30,150 nucleotides of DNA from Pirellulaceae bacterium. GTDB taxonomy: Bacteria > Planctomycetota > Planctomycetia > Pirellulales > Pirellulaceae. The notes under the pieces are model-generated. The model did not search any database and had not been told where the DNA came from. It saw only the letters and a program-made list of their open reading frames with translations. Where the stretch lies: assembly GCA_022448645.1 (NCBI GenBank), contig JAKVBZ010000063.1:1-30150 (forward strand), in the 5' to 3' direction. Positions 1 through 8,588 of this stretch are shown here, in pieces; within the stretch, counting starts at the first letter, position 1, and each line of letters opens with the position of its first letter. Both the position numbers and the translations under genes were made by a program.

Positions 1-29
1 AAGTTGGGACGTTGCCAATGGAAAACACT

Positions 30-230
30 CTAGCTACGTTCGAAGAATTGGTCGAAATGACGGGTCGATCGGGGAGCGGCTACGTCCGACCAACGACCGA
101 CAAGCTCTTCAAGACTTTGGTTGATCCACAAATCAAACCCCAAAAAATCTTCCAAGGGTACGGCAATACGACCGACGCCCTCACCACGGCTAAGAGTCAA
201 CTGTAGGGTACCTGGCGATTCGTGTTGCAT
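30..230 (-). CDS. Possible small hypothetical protein (66 aa)
   Basis: I do not recognise the family with confidence. The ATG at 230 is preceded by a good ribosome-binding site (GGGAGGA on the minus strand, about 6 nt from the start). The 66-residue product has balanced composition, with IAVPLEDFLGFDLWINQ followed by LEELVGRWSDVAAPRS, an amphipathic pattern that looks like a real short protein. Against it, the plus strand over nearly the same bases (3-206, open at the left edge, stop TAG at 204-206) also reads as plausible protein and could be the C-terminus of a gene entering from the left. Both cannot easily be real. I prefer the minus strand because it is complete and has an SD. Confidence 0.35.
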   Translation of the reverse strand: MQHESPGTLQLTLSRGEGVGRIAVPLEDFLGFDLWINQSLEELVGRWSDVAAPRSTRHFDQFFERS

Positions 231-807
231 GGTGATTCCTCCCATACGTCATCGCGCCTTTGTTCCCTGCGCGTTTCATGTTTCGCATCGTGTTCCTCAC
301 GCTGCAGTGTTCTAGAAGAGCCAACTTATTCGTTGGCTTTACCTTACTCATTCTAGACGAATTTACGAATAAGGTTGTTCGCGCGCAAAACATTTTGATT
401 GCGGAAAACCGAGAACCACGTTGATCGCAAGGCATGACGAACTCCAGGTCAATGTGCTGTTATTCGTTACACGTCAACGCATATCGGGGTAAACGCAAAC
501 ACAAGTAGTGATGTAGTGTATAGCCACATGCCAATTGATTTTTATCGACCGTCCATTCCACGCCTGCTGCGGATTGCCGCAAGCATTGCTGAGGAGGGGA
601 TGGAATCTTTAATGTTTTATTGACTGATCGTCATCATCGTCGGTTGCTTGTTGATTTCGTTTACAACAGCATCACTTCCGGAGACTACCAGGACGGTGGT
701 GTTTTCTGACGAAGAAATGCGAGTTGTGTAACGCGAGCACGGAGGGACCTAATCTTCTATGGAACGGGCCATCTATTCCATGCTTACACCAGAGCTCCAA
801 GCAACCC
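231..807. other. Gene-poor stretch between the left-edge ORF and the SDR gene
   Basis: I see no convincing gene here. It holds a hairpin at 317-340 flanked by two TTCTAGA copies (310-316 and 351-357), and a short plus-strand ORF at 600-731. That ORF follows a strong purine-rich SD (GAGGAGGGG at 591-599) but is broken by an in-frame TGA at 621-623. After the TGA the frame reads a hydrophobic segment (LIVIIVGCLLISF) and a short polar tail, so it may be a decayed gene for a tiny membrane or secreted protein. A weak inverted repeat around 759-781 (ATGGAA...TTCCAT) lies past the SDR stop and is too loose to call a terminator. Confidence 0.4.
317..340. repeat. Short hairpin (inverted repeat)
   Basis: AGCCAAC at 319-325 pairs with GTTGGCT at 332-338 around the six-base loop TTATTC, and the stem extends by a G-T and an A-T pair. 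Only three T follow on the plus strand, so it is not a strong Rho-independent terminator. On the minus strand it lies upstream of the possible small gene at 30-230 and could sit in its leader. Confidence 0.4.
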
Positions 808-1623
808 CTAGGCTTCCTGTTGTTTGAAACGATTTCGTAGAATTCGATCGCCCCATCGTGGGAAGAGTTGCGTCAAGGCGAAAAACCATCGAGCCTTCGT
901 CGGCATGATCAGCTCGGCGCGCCGTGTCTCAACCGAGTCAATGAGTTGATGAGCAATCTGGTCGGGGGAGAGCAGTCCTAAGCGCACTCCAGCACCCGGG
1001 CGTTTTGCCGACGACGGCAACGCCGTGACTTGCTCGTCATATCGTTCGCCAGCGTCACCTCGGGCGATAGGTCCAGGGCAGACCAACAGCACGTGGATGC
1101 CGCGGTTAGCAAGTTCCAGTCGGAGCTGTGTGGAATAAGCCGCCACGGCGTACTTCGTTACAGGATAGGCCCCTAAGTAAAGCCCAACTGACTTGGAGGC
1201 AAGAGACCCAATATTAACGATGCAGCCTTGGGTTTGCTGCAACGATGGAATCGCGGCACGACTGAAACGAACAATAGGAAGAAAATTTGTCTGCATTAAG
1301 TCATTGAAGTCATCCACAGAGGTATCCACGACGCTCGCACGCGCAGATCGACCTACATTGTTGACGAGCACATCCAAACGTCCGTACTGATCGCATGTGC
1401 GAGCTATGACTTCGGCGCCAGCTGACTCCTTGGTGACATCGGTTGCCAAGCAGAGCACCTTGGTTCCTTGCTGACGTAAAACAGATGCCGTTTGCTCTAA
1501 CCGATCTGGGTTCCGTGCAACCAAGACCAAAGAAGCACCCCGCCTCGCAAATGCGTCGGCGGTTGCCCGTCCCAGTCCGGCGGAACCTCCCGTAATCAAA
1601 ACAACTTTTTCTGTCCAATCCAT
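808..1623 (-). CDS. Short-chain dehydrogenase/reductase (SDR)
   Basis: A classical SDR of 271 residues that should oxidise or reduce an alcohol/ketone with NAD(P)(H); the substrate is not evident. The Rossmann nucleotide motif TGGSAGLG is at 11-18, NNVG at 88-91, the structural Asn at about 113, the catalytic Ser at about 140, and the catalytic pair YPVTK at 153-157. Basic residues after the second strand (LVARNPDR) suggest NADP(H), an inference. The C-terminal tail (RRAELIMPTKARWF onward) is hydrophobic and basic, as in lipid-acting SDRs such as ketosphinganine reductase-like proteins, so a membrane-associated substrate is possible. The ATG directly abuts the TGA of the upstream gene (TGAATG), so translation is probably coupled. 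Confidence 0.9.
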   Translation of the reverse strand: MDWTEKVVLITGGSAGLGRATADAFARRGASLVLVARNPDRLEQTASVLRQQGTKVLCLATDVTKESAGAEVIARTCDQYGRLDVLVNNVGRSARASVVDTSVDDFNDLMQTNFLPIVRFSRAAIPSLQQTQGCIVNIGSLASKSVGLYLGAYPVTKYAVAAYSTQLRLELANRGIHVLLVCPGPIARGDAGERYDEQVTALPSSAKRPGAGVRLGLLSPDQIAHQLIDSVETRRAELIMPTKARWFFALTQLFPRWGDRILRNRFKQQEA

Positions 1624-2130
1624 TCAGCTAGCATTCCTGGTGGTGAATGAAATGACTTGCCATTCGACGTGCATCTGCGACCCCACTTCGATACGACGAT
1701 AGCGAGTCGGAAATCCCCATTCTGGATCGAAGCGGCAATCCAGTAATAGTCGAGCAGATTTGGATGTTTCGGCCGCATCCAGTACTAGTTGGTCCAGATC
1801 AATTTCCATCGTGTGAAACATTCCCACGACGCTCCAGGTTCCAATCGTCCGTGGGCCTTTGAGTGGGTAATCGTCACGTGTGGCAGAAATGGCCTCGCCA
1901 TCGCGTACCTCCACGTGATAAGTTGCTGCTTGTGGCCCACGAACTTCCACTTCAATATCATAGCTAGCCGGACCGTGTTCTGCCCAGCGGTTCCAGTTTG
2001 ACTCGAAATGTTCCATGGTCAGATCAGGAAGCGACGGAGGAGAGGACGCATACAACCAACAGAATAGACAAGCCAATGCACATACGGCGCCAGCGCCGGC
2101 AGACAACACTATGGAAGTGGTACGTCTCAT
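1624..2130 (-). CDS. Small membrane-anchored protein, DUF6174-like
   Basis: Function unknown. With ATG at 2130 the product has 168 residues; a TTG at 2142 would add four. It begins with basic MRRTTS, then one hydrophobic stretch of about 22 residues (signal anchor or uncleaved signal), so the rest likely faces the periplasm or cell surface. The soluble part opens with FESNWNRWAEHGPASYDIEV and continues with a YHVEVRDGEAISA strand. This Trp/Tyr spacing is what I associate with DUF6174-type proteins; that assignment is from memory. No clear SD precedes either start. It is the first gene of a two-gene unit with the SDR that follows immediately, and the pair is divergent from pyruvate kinase. Confidence 0.7.
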   Translation of the reverse strand: MRRTTSIVLSAGAGAVCALACLFCWLYASSPPSLPDLTMEHFESNWNRWAEHGPASYDIEVEVRGPQAATYHVEVRDGEAISATRDDYPLKGPRTIGTWSVVGMFHTMEIDLDQLVLDAAETSKSARLLLDCRFDPEWGFPTRYRRIEVGSQMHVEWQVISFTTRNAS

Positions 2131-2291
2131 GCCGAGTAACAACAGAGCAGTCTAACAATGGAAAAGTGATATATGGTCAACAGCTGACATTCCATTCTCG
2201 GAAGCTGCTCGGATCATGACAAGATGGAACCACGAACCATACGTTCAGAATTTATATGACAAATGGCCCATGCGATTCCCTTTAAGACATC

Positions 2292-2297
2292 AAAGGA
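2292..2297 (+). promoter_or_regulatory. Ribosome-binding site that sets the TTG start of pyk
   Basis: AAAGGA lies nine bases before the TTG at 2307. An in-frame TAA at 2283-2285 excludes any start further upstream, and the only other codons between are not starts. TTG is therefore the best-supported initiation codon. Confidence 0.6.
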
Positions 2298-2306
2298 CGA
2301 CCTATA

Positions 2307-3746
2307 TTGCCCCAATCCGGATTGCTTGATCATCGCACGAAAATCGTCGCGACAGTTGGACCCGCCAGTCGTCATCCATCCCGTTTGACGGAACTCATCA
2401 ACGCGGGCACGAATGTCTTTCGGCTGAATATGGCTCATGGAAGCCCTGGCGATCATGAAAAAACAGTAGCCGACATTCGTTCTGTCAGCAAGAAGCTTGG
2501 GAGAACAGTGGGGATTCTCGTGGACTTGGCAGGCCCCAAAATTCGTTTGGGAACCTTGCTTACAGATCCCTTGGAATGCCGTGTCGGGCAAAGATATCAG
2601 ATTGTCCGCGGTACTACTGCTGCGCGGCCCGACGAGTTTGTCAGTACCTATGACCGGCTTGTCGACGAACTGAGCCTGGGTGATCGCGTGATGTTAGCAG
2701 ATGGGACTGTATCGTTGGTGGTCGAAGAAGCGGAAGAGGACCGCATCACCTGTCGAGTTGTACTTGGTGGAGTACTCCGCAGTCGGCAGGGCATCAATCT
2801 GCCTGGTGTAGCCCTTTCCGTGCCTACACTGACCGAAGAAGACCGTGTGAACGCTATATGGGCCGCTTCAAGAGAAATCGATTTCGTTGGGTTGAGCTTT
2901 GTTCGGCAGGCGGCTGATATTGTAGAACTGAAATCGTTGCTCCAAGAACACGATTCACAGGCTTTGGTGGTTGCCAAAATTGAAAAACCCGACGCTCTGG
3001 AATCGTTGGACGAGATTGTTGCAACGGCCGATGCCGTCATGGTGGCGCGAGGCGATTTGGGAGTCGAAACTGAGGTTTCCCAGATGCCAGTGGAACAAAA
3101 ACGTATCATCCGAACGTGCAACCGCATCGGACGACCGGTGATTGTGGCTACCCAGATGTTGGACAGTATGCAACATTCCAGCCGACCAACACGTGCCGAA
3201 ACGACCGATGTGGCTAACGCCATCTTGGACGGCGCCGACGCCTGCATGCTGTCCGGCGAAACAGCCATTGGTGAGTATCCGTTGGAGACCGTCAATATGA
3301 TGCGCGAAATCATGACGGCTACCGAAGCCTCGTTACGTGACCAGGCCGGACATTTCTCAACCGCTCCGCCGATCGTCGGTGTCCATCCAATCACATCAGC
3401 CACTGTTTTTGGAGCGGGACAAATTGCTCAACGTCTGGTGGCCAGATTGGTGGTGGTGGCCACACGAACCGGAGCCTCGGCGCTCGCCAAGTCAAGTCAA
3501 CGAGACTTCATTCCGACAATTGCCGTCAGCGACTCCATTGAGACCCTGCGCCGAGTATCTCTCTACTGGGGGATCACTCCTTTGGAAGACGCTCCGTGTC
3601 TTTACGGTGCCAAACTGCGGACATTCATCAATGACTGGGGTAAGAGAGACGGCTATCTGGAATCGGCAGACCGAGTCGTGATGGTCACTGGCAGCGGCAT
3701 CATGGATCTAGCGCATAATCAAGTCGTTGTACACGAAGTCAACTAG
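2307..3746 (+). CDS. pyk: Pyruvate kinase, predicted K+-independent
   Basis: Transfers phosphate from phosphoenolpyruvate to ADP, the last step of glycolysis, in the cytoplasm. At 479 residues it has normal bacterial length. The N-terminal barrel shows KIVATVGPAS (12-21), RLNMAHG (39-45), DLAGPKIRLG (73-82), the catalytic Lys segment AKIEKPDALE and the ligand segment VMVARGDLG, followed by ATQMLDSM, RAETTDVANAILDGADA and SGETAIGEYP. The C-terminal domain is present. Two positions are unusual. The K+-ligand Ser of the usual RLNFSHG is Ala43. The segment usually read as DTKGPEIR has Leu74, Ala75, Lys78 and Leu81. In rabbit-muscle numbering these are positions 113, 114, 117 and 120, where Lys117 with a hydrophobic 113 marks enzymes that do not need K+. 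It starts at TTG and is divergent from the SDR pair. Confidence 0.95.
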   Translation: MPQSGLLDHRTKIVATVGPASRHPSRLTELINAGTNVFRLNMAHGSPGDHEKTVADIRSVSKKLGRTVGILVDLAGPKIRLGTLLTDPLECRVGQRYQIVRGTTAARPDEFVSTYDRLVDELSLGDRVMLADGTVSLVVEEAEEDRITCRVVLGGVLRSRQGINLPGVALSVPTLTEEDRVNAIWAASREIDFVGLSFVRQAADIVELKSLLQEHDSQALVVAKIEKPDALESLDEIVATADAVMVARGDLGVETEVSQMPVEQKRIIRTCNRIGRPVIVATQMLDSMQHSSRPTRAETTDVANAILDGADACMLSGETAIGEYPLETVNMMREIMTATEASLRDQAGHFSTAPPIVGVHPITSATVFGAGQIAQRLVARLVVVATRTGASALAKSSQRDFIPTIAVSDSIETLRRVSLYWGITPLEDAPCLYGAKLRTFINDWGKRDGYLESADRVVMVTGSGIMDLAHNQVVVHEVN

Positions 3747-3828
3747 CTACCAGTTCTTCATGGGATGTCGTCAGCGAATATCGAAGGCCTGACGCCTGTC
3801 TCCTCCATGACAAACTCCGATCTCATCA

Positions 3829-4404
3829 CTATTCCCCTGAACCACTTGTCTTTTCGTTGCGTTGCGCTTGGTGGATCGCGTTTGCCAGGGCCAAACAAAA
3901 ACTGCTGCCAAGAAATCCGGACAGACCACCTATCACTCCACACGCCACCGCACCAAACAACCAGGCCAACATGGACAACGACGAATCATTCGCCATGGCT
4001 AACAGCATGGCACCGCCAACCATCCCGACAACGGCAGTCGCGACGGTACTCCATACAATCTTTCTCCCTAAAGAAGCTTTGTGACTGAGTTCTGTTGGGG
4101 GCGCGAAATCACTGGACGAAATAGGTGCGCCGGTGCCGTGCTTCGATAAATTTCCTTCGGCCATGCGCTGTCGTAAAGCATGATCGTTAAGGTGTGTACC
4201 GAGAGCATTGCCGGCCACATGGGCACCCACCGCCGCCAGTAGGAGGGCTCCAGCCCCCGTTGCCAGAGGACTGATGACCCTGGTTGTGGCCATCAACACA
4301 CAAATGCCCGCGATGAGACCCAACAAAGTCGTTAAACTAAACCGAGGTGACTTCAAATCGATACCATCGCCACGTATAAGATCCAATTGAGACCAATTCA
4401 TCAT
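3829..4404 (-). CDS. Hypothetical four-helix membrane protein
   Basis: A 191-residue protein of unknown function. Two adjacent hydrophobic helices lie at about 24-64 (LTTLLGLIAGICVLMATT and ATGAGALLLAAVGAHVAG), then a polar loop of about 50 residues (NDHALRQRMAEGNL onward), then two more helices at about 115-180, rich in Gly and Ala with GVIGGLSGFLGS. Both termini are polar. A GGAT lies six bases before the first of two consecutive ATG codons. It is convergent with pyk (82 bp gap) and divergent from the large exported protein (80 bp). Nothing in the sequence suggests a catalytic role. Planctomycetes carry many such small membrane proteins, and I cannot assign this one. Confidence 0.8.
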   Translation of the reverse strand: MMNWSQLDLIRGDGIDLKSPRFSLTTLLGLIAGICVLMATTRVISPLATGAGALLLAAVGAHVAGNALGTHLNDHALRQRMAEGNLSKHGTGAPISSSDFAPPTELSHKASLGRKIVWSTVATAVVGMVGGAMLLAMANDSSLSMLAWLFGAVACGVIGGLSGFLGSSFCLALANAIHQAQRNEKTSGSGE

Positions 4405-4484
4405 CTATCCGTTTCAATGATATCATAGTCCAGACTGCCTGCCGTTCACACTGCAACAAGTTTCAACATTCCCAAGAGTCCACC

Positions 4485-7250
4485 ATGAATCGAACCTACC
4501 AGATCTGGACAATTTTCGTCTGCGTGTCCTTCGTACTCACAGCCTGCTTTCCGGCTGGGGGTGTTGCTGAAGTACTGGCGAAAGTCCCGGGTCAGGATCA
4601 AGCACTCGATGGTCAGGTCCACACAGGTGAACGAATCCAGGTTTCAGGTCCCCCAAGCCAAGATCATGAACCGATCAATCCGAACGATGCTTACTCATTG
4701 GAAGCGGTGCGCGAATGGATAGAAATGCGAAAACAAATTCCGCAGGGAACATATCAAACGACCCGGCAGAATTGGCTGACCACTCAGTTCCAAGGGGATG
4801 ATCTCACGACGTTCGCTCGTTTGGCACGCCAAAAGTTTTCCGGTTTGTTCATCAAACAAACGCCTTTACCACGTCTAGACGAAATCGGAGTGGAATACCT
4901 TACGTTGGAATACCCGGCCGAATACTACCATCAGTCTCAGCCCGTTACAGTCCACGCTAAACGACTCGAATTGCGTGCCACTGATACATTCGGGGATAAA
5001 CGAAAGCTGGTCGTCTACTTTCTGAATTATGACAAGATAGACTCAGACGCTCGTCGCGTGATCCTGCAGCTTCACGGTCACTTTGGTCAGAATCCGTCGC
5101 GGATGTCGATTGGCCTGGAGCAACACGGGGGGCTTACTGGAGCGGCTGTTGCTAAAATTGCGCTACGTGGATATCCCGTGATTGTCTTTGATGATCATGA
5201 CGTGGGTGAAAGTAGCCCAGCCACGGGCAAAGAACCAGGTTTCATTCGCACCCTGGCAAATCTACGGATGGTCGATCATGCTTTGCTAACCCACTTCGAA
5301 CGCGTCGATGCTTTGGGGCTCTCGGGTGGGTGTGAACGTCTTTTCTATTTCCTCATCATGCACCGGTGCAACCTGGGTTCCGCCTATTTGTCTGGATTCG
5401 GTATGTCGCCGTGGACCTATCTCGATGCCCGATCGCAACAAGATAGCCCGTTTGGCTACAACGCAGACACCTTTGATGAACGTTTTTGTTCCCAGTTTCA
5501 GTGGGCGGACTTTGTCTTGGCCGGCATTGAACAAGGCATCGATATCTGTATTGCAACACAGACAAACGAATCAGGAGTTCCCAAATACTTCCTTCACGAG
5601 GAAGTTCTGCCAGCCATTCGAAGGTTCACGGATCGTTTTGAATTGGGAGGTGATGATCCGGATGGCGACGGGATAGGAAACGACGGTCGCAATTTACATC
5701 ACGAATACGACCTGCCTGACTTTTTTGACTTTCTGGAACGAAGTCAGACAAGGATTCGCCCCCCCACTCGGAATCTTTTTATTACCAATACACATGTTCG
5801 CACGTTGCGCCATTTGACAAAAACCATTCACCAACCAGTCAAGCATCCAAAGAATCCCATCATCAAGGCGGATAAGCCGTGGGAATCAAGGACGCTTAGC
5901 CACTACGGGACTGTTCTTCGTGACCCCAATGAAGGGTTATTCAAGTACTGGTATAACGCTGCGCCGGCAACCGAAGATGTTTTGAAGGTTGATGGAAAGG
6001 AATACGCCAAAAAAGGCCTCGTGCTGTGCTACGCCACTTCTCGTGATGGAATCTACTGGTACAAACCCAACCTGAAACAGGTTGCATATAACGGCTCACT
6101 TCGAAATAACATCGTCCACCTGGGTGAATACAGTCCCACAGGGGCCGGGATCGTCATCGACGAATCGGACCCCAATCCGAATCGCCGCTTCAAGTCATTC
6201 TTTTGGGAACATGTCCCGCTGGCCATACGTGCAACGGGTGTGGACGGGACGCGCGACGGCATGTGGGTGGCTTATTCGCCAGACGGTCTGCGATGGACAA
6301 GCGAACCGCACAACCCCGTCCTGCCCGGGTACAGTGATGTGCCGGCATATGTGGTTCGTGACCCGACGTCTAGCCGGTTTATGGCTTACAGCCGTTTCGG
6401 CTTTAACCGCACTCTGGCATACACCTCTAGTGAGGACTTCTTGCATTGGAGCCAGCCTGAGTCAGTACTCGAACCCGATGACCAAGAAACGACCGGGAAC
6501 TGGCCGGCTACCCAGTTTTATGGAATGAGTGTTGATCTTTATGAAGGGCTCTATCTGGGGGGGCTTTGGATGTATCGTCCGGGAACGGATGGCCGCATCG
6601 ATACACAACTGGTCGCCAGTCACGACGGAATCCATTGGGAACGAGTTGGAGACCGGCAAACCTGGTTGCCCTTGGGGCCGGAGTCTGCACTCGACGATGG
6701 CATGGTGCGAACGGCATCTGAGATGATTCCCGTCGACGACAAGATCTACATTTATTTTGGGATGGTGAACGGCCCCCACGCGGGCAGCCGATTCCCCGGT
6801 CAAGACATTCAACGGTCACACCCTGGAGCCATTGGATTGGCCACACTGCGACGAGACGGTTTTGTTTCTCTAGACGCTGATGACAAACCCGGATTCGTAC
6901 TGACGAAGCCGGTTAAGTTAGACGGATGTGCACTCCACTTGAATGTCGACGTGCGTCCGGGCGGATTCGCCCGCGTCGTCGCCTGCGATCCTTGGCTGAC
7001 CTTGGAGGATTCTCAGGCCCAGCTGAGTGCTGTGAGGACAAATGAGAGCCATCCGCGGTACAAAGTCGATGTCAATTACGACGAAGATGGCCATTTGACC
7101 GAAGAACTGACCTCGGCCACCATTACTGGTAATCACTTGGACACGGAGGTGCGCTGGCCAAGTGGGGGCTGGCAATTTGCAACGGGAAAAATCTGCGCCC
7201 TGCGCATCGAGTTAAAGAACGCGAAACTGTACAGTTACTGGTGGGATTAA
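4485..7250 (+). CDS. Exported alpha/beta-hydrolase fused to a GH43/GH32-like beta-propeller
   Basis: A 921-residue exported protein with two catalytic-looking modules. Residues 1-21 form a signal with a lipobox-like LTAC ending at Cys21, so it may be a lipoprotein; plain signal peptidase I cleavage is the alternative. Residues about 130-445 look like an alpha/beta-hydrolase: ILQLHGHFGQ (193-202) suits the oxyanion strand, GLSGG (278-282) is a nucleophile elbow with Ser280, and a His near 437 could complete the triad. A DPDGDGIGND stretch (391-400) resembles a calcium-binding loop. Residues about 470-920 look like a five-bladed propeller of the kind in glycoside hydrolase families 32 and 43, with repeated S-x-DG-x-x-W-type turns near 519, 599, 648 and 713. 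The likely substrate is an esterified (for example acetylated) polysaccharide; this is inference. Its stop is one base from that of the convergent fabI-like gene. Confidence 0.75.
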   Translation: MNRTYQIWTIFVCVSFVLTACFPAGGVAEVLAKVPGQDQALDGQVHTGERIQVSGPPSQDHEPINPNDAYSLEAVREWIEMRKQIPQGTYQTTRQNWLTTQFQGDDLTTFARLARQKFSGLFIKQTPLPRLDEIGVEYLTLEYPAEYYHQSQPVTVHAKRLELRATDTFGDKRKLVVYFLNYDKIDSDARRVILQLHGHFGQNPSRMSIGLEQHGGLTGAAVAKIALRGYPVIVFDDHDVGESSPATGKEPGFIRTLANLRMVDHALLTHFERVDALGLSGGCERLFYFLIMHRCNLGSAYLSGFGMSPWTYLDARSQQDSPFGYNADTFDERFCSQFQWADFVLAGIEQGIDICIATQTNESGVPKYFLHEEVLPAIRRFTDRFELGGDDPDGDGIGNDGRNLHHEYDLPDFFDFLERSQTRIRPPTRNLFITNTHVRTLRHLTKTIHQPVKHPKNPIIKADKPWESRTLSHYGTVLRDPNEGLFKYWYNAAPATEDVLKVDGKEYAKKGLVLCYATSRDGIYWYKPNLKQVAYNGSLRNNIVHLGEYSPTGAGIVIDESDPNPNRRFKSFFWEHVPLAIRATGVDGTRDGMWVAYSPDGLRWTSEPHNPVLPGYSDVPAYVVRDPTSSRFMAYSRFGFNRTLAYTSSEDFLHWSQPESVLEPDDQETTGNWPATQFYGMSVDLYEGLYLGGLWMYRPGTDGRIDTQLVASHDGIHWERVGDRQTWLPLGPESALDDGMVRTASEMIPVDDKIYIYFGMVNGPHAGSRFPGQDIQRSHPGAIGLATLRRDGFVSLDADDKPGFVLTKPVKLDGCALHLNVDVRPGGFARVVACDPWLTLEDSQAQLSAVRTNESHPRYKVDVNYDEDGHLTEELTSATITGNHLDTEVRWPSGGWQFATGKICALRIELKNAKLYSYWWD

Positions 7251-7251
7251 T

Positions 7252-8067
7252 TTAGCTCTGGGTATCCGAGTTCGTCACGCGTTTCAAGATATCCTCGTCG
7301 AAATAATTAATCGACATCGCCGCATCAATGACAATCGACTGTGCATTGATACCGCTTGCACGAGGACTCAGCAGAAACACCGCCGCATTGGCCACCTCCG
7401 AAGTTTGCACGGCTTTCTTACGTGGGATCACTTCTTCGGCGAATAAATACGCATCGACATAGCCAGGGATTCCCGCCGAAGCAGAAGTCTTCAGCAAGCC
7501 AGGTGCGACCGCATTAAAACGCACCTCTGAGAAACGGCTGAATGACTTGGCGAGAAAAGCCAGTGAAGAGTCCAGCGCGGCTTTAATAGGTGCCATCATG
7601 CCATATTTCTCGTTGGCCATCCGTGTGGTGGAAATAGAAATGGTTACCACCGATCCCTGAGGGTGCAGCAACTCCTGAAATACGTTGCATAGATTGACCA
7701 GAGAAAAACAGGACACATCAAAGGATCTCAACATCACCTGTTTATCCGTCTCATGAAACGGTCGGGGGGTATCACCGTAGTCGGCAAAGGCAATCGAATG
7801 AACCAGGCCATGCAGGACGTCGTGTTTTTCGGCAACCTGCGCACGCAAACTTTGGATCTGGTCATCGCACTCAACGTCACAGACGTGAACCTCGGCTGCT
7901 GGCAGCCATTTTCTTAAGCTTTCACGACGTTGTTCTGATCTTACGACATACACCACCTGAGCGCCATTCTCTTCTAGCGTCTTGCCGATGTGAAAAGCGA
8001 CGCTCTTTCGGTTGGCAACGCCAAATACGAGAAACGTTTTGTCTGCGAGTTGCAGGAAGTCCGTCAT
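7252..8067 (-). CDS. Divergent enoyl-ACP reductase (FabI-like)
   Basis: A 271-residue member of the FabI branch of the SDR superfamily. FabI reduces trans-2-enoyl-ACP with NAD(P)H in each elongation round. Matches include the N-terminal [15 protein letters not shown] (15-29), LVHSIAFAD (88-96), and the Tyr-x6-Lys pair Y155/K162 in [11 protein letters not shown]. Differences are notable: the first active-site Tyr (Tyr146 in E. coli) is Ile145, the HSIGFA glycine is Ala, and the usual VDGG near the C-terminus is IDAA. The gene is last in the eight-gene cluster, 35 bp after fabZ. A changed active site beside two CrtI-like flavoenzymes suggests an unusual, possibly polyunsaturated, substrate. It might also have become an isomerase or lost activity; the sequence does not settle this. 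Confidence 0.8.
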   Translation of the reverse strand: MTDFLQLADKTFLVFGVANRKSVAFHIGKTLEENGAQVVYVVRSEQRRESLRKWLPAAEVHVCDVECDDQIQSLRAQVAEKHDVLHGLVHSIAFADYGDTPRPFHETDKQVMLRSFDVSCFSLVNLCNVFQELLHPQGSVVTISISTTRMANEKYGMMAPIKAALDSSLAFLAKSFSRFSEVRFNAVAPGLLKTSASAGIPGYVDAYLFAEEVIPRKKAVQTSEVANAAVFLLSPRASGINAQSIVIDAAMSINYFDEDILKRVTNSDTQS

Positions 8068-8102
8068 GGTTGCTGAGAAATGTATTTCAAGGGCGTTAGC
8101 TG

Positions 8103-8531
8103 TTACTCAGGAGCCATCGTGCAGGCAAAATCGAGCCTAGCTGCCAACTGACCATCGACGGTCACCTTTGCCTTCATGAAAAAGGCTTTCGATAATTGTT
8201 CGTGGAGCGAAACGGTAGCTTCAGCCGTCTCTCCGGGATCAACGATTCTTTTAAACTTCACGTCGTTCATTCGTGTAACCACAGGAACACCGCCTTCCGG
8301 CGTCACAAGCTCCGATAATAAAATCGCCCCAGCTTGTAAGGCAAACTCACAAAGAATGACACCGGGAACGATCGGACGATCGGGATAGTGACCTTGCAGG
8401 AAAAATTCGTCGGCGCGAAATTGTTTTCGGCAAACAATTTGGTCCTGATCACACTGAACGACTTCGTCAACCAACAGCATGGGTGGTCGATGTGGGATTG
8501 CTTGATGTATGTCCATCGGTTGTGTGGCCAT
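8103..8531 (-). CDS. fabZ: 3-hydroxyacyl-ACP dehydratase (FabZ-like)
   Basis: A hot-dog-fold dehydratase of 142 residues, the normal FabZ size, that removes water from 3-hydroxyacyl-ACP. The N-terminus has the [13 protein letters not shown] signature (12-24). The catalytic helix reads [15 protein letters not shown] (44-58) with His48, and Glu62 sits at the usual 14-residue spacing. AGGAAAC lies just before the ATG, supporting this start. It lies between the second CrtI-like gene (57 bp gap) and the fabI-like gene (35 bp gap). A private copy in a cluster with its own ACP and condensing enzyme suggests a dedicated acyl chain rather than housekeeping synthesis. FabA-like isomerase activity cannot be excluded from sequence alone. 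Confidence 0.9.
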   Translation of the reverse strand: MATQPMDIHQAIPHRPPMLLVDEVVQCDQDQIVCRKQFRADEFFLQGHYPDRPIVPGVILCEFALQAGAILLSELVTPEGGVPVVTRMNDVKFKRIVDPGETAEATVSLHEQLSKAFFMKAKVTVDGQLAARLDFACTMAPE

Positions 8532-8588
8532 GTTTCCTATGGGACTCGTCTAAATAAAGGATCTTGTTCTAGGTGACGACCCGTCATT

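Noticed and set aside
2648..3403. Minus-strand 251-residue ORF opposite pyruvate kinase
   Set aside because: It is Ser/Thr/Ala-rich antisense shadow of a clear pyruvate kinase frame.
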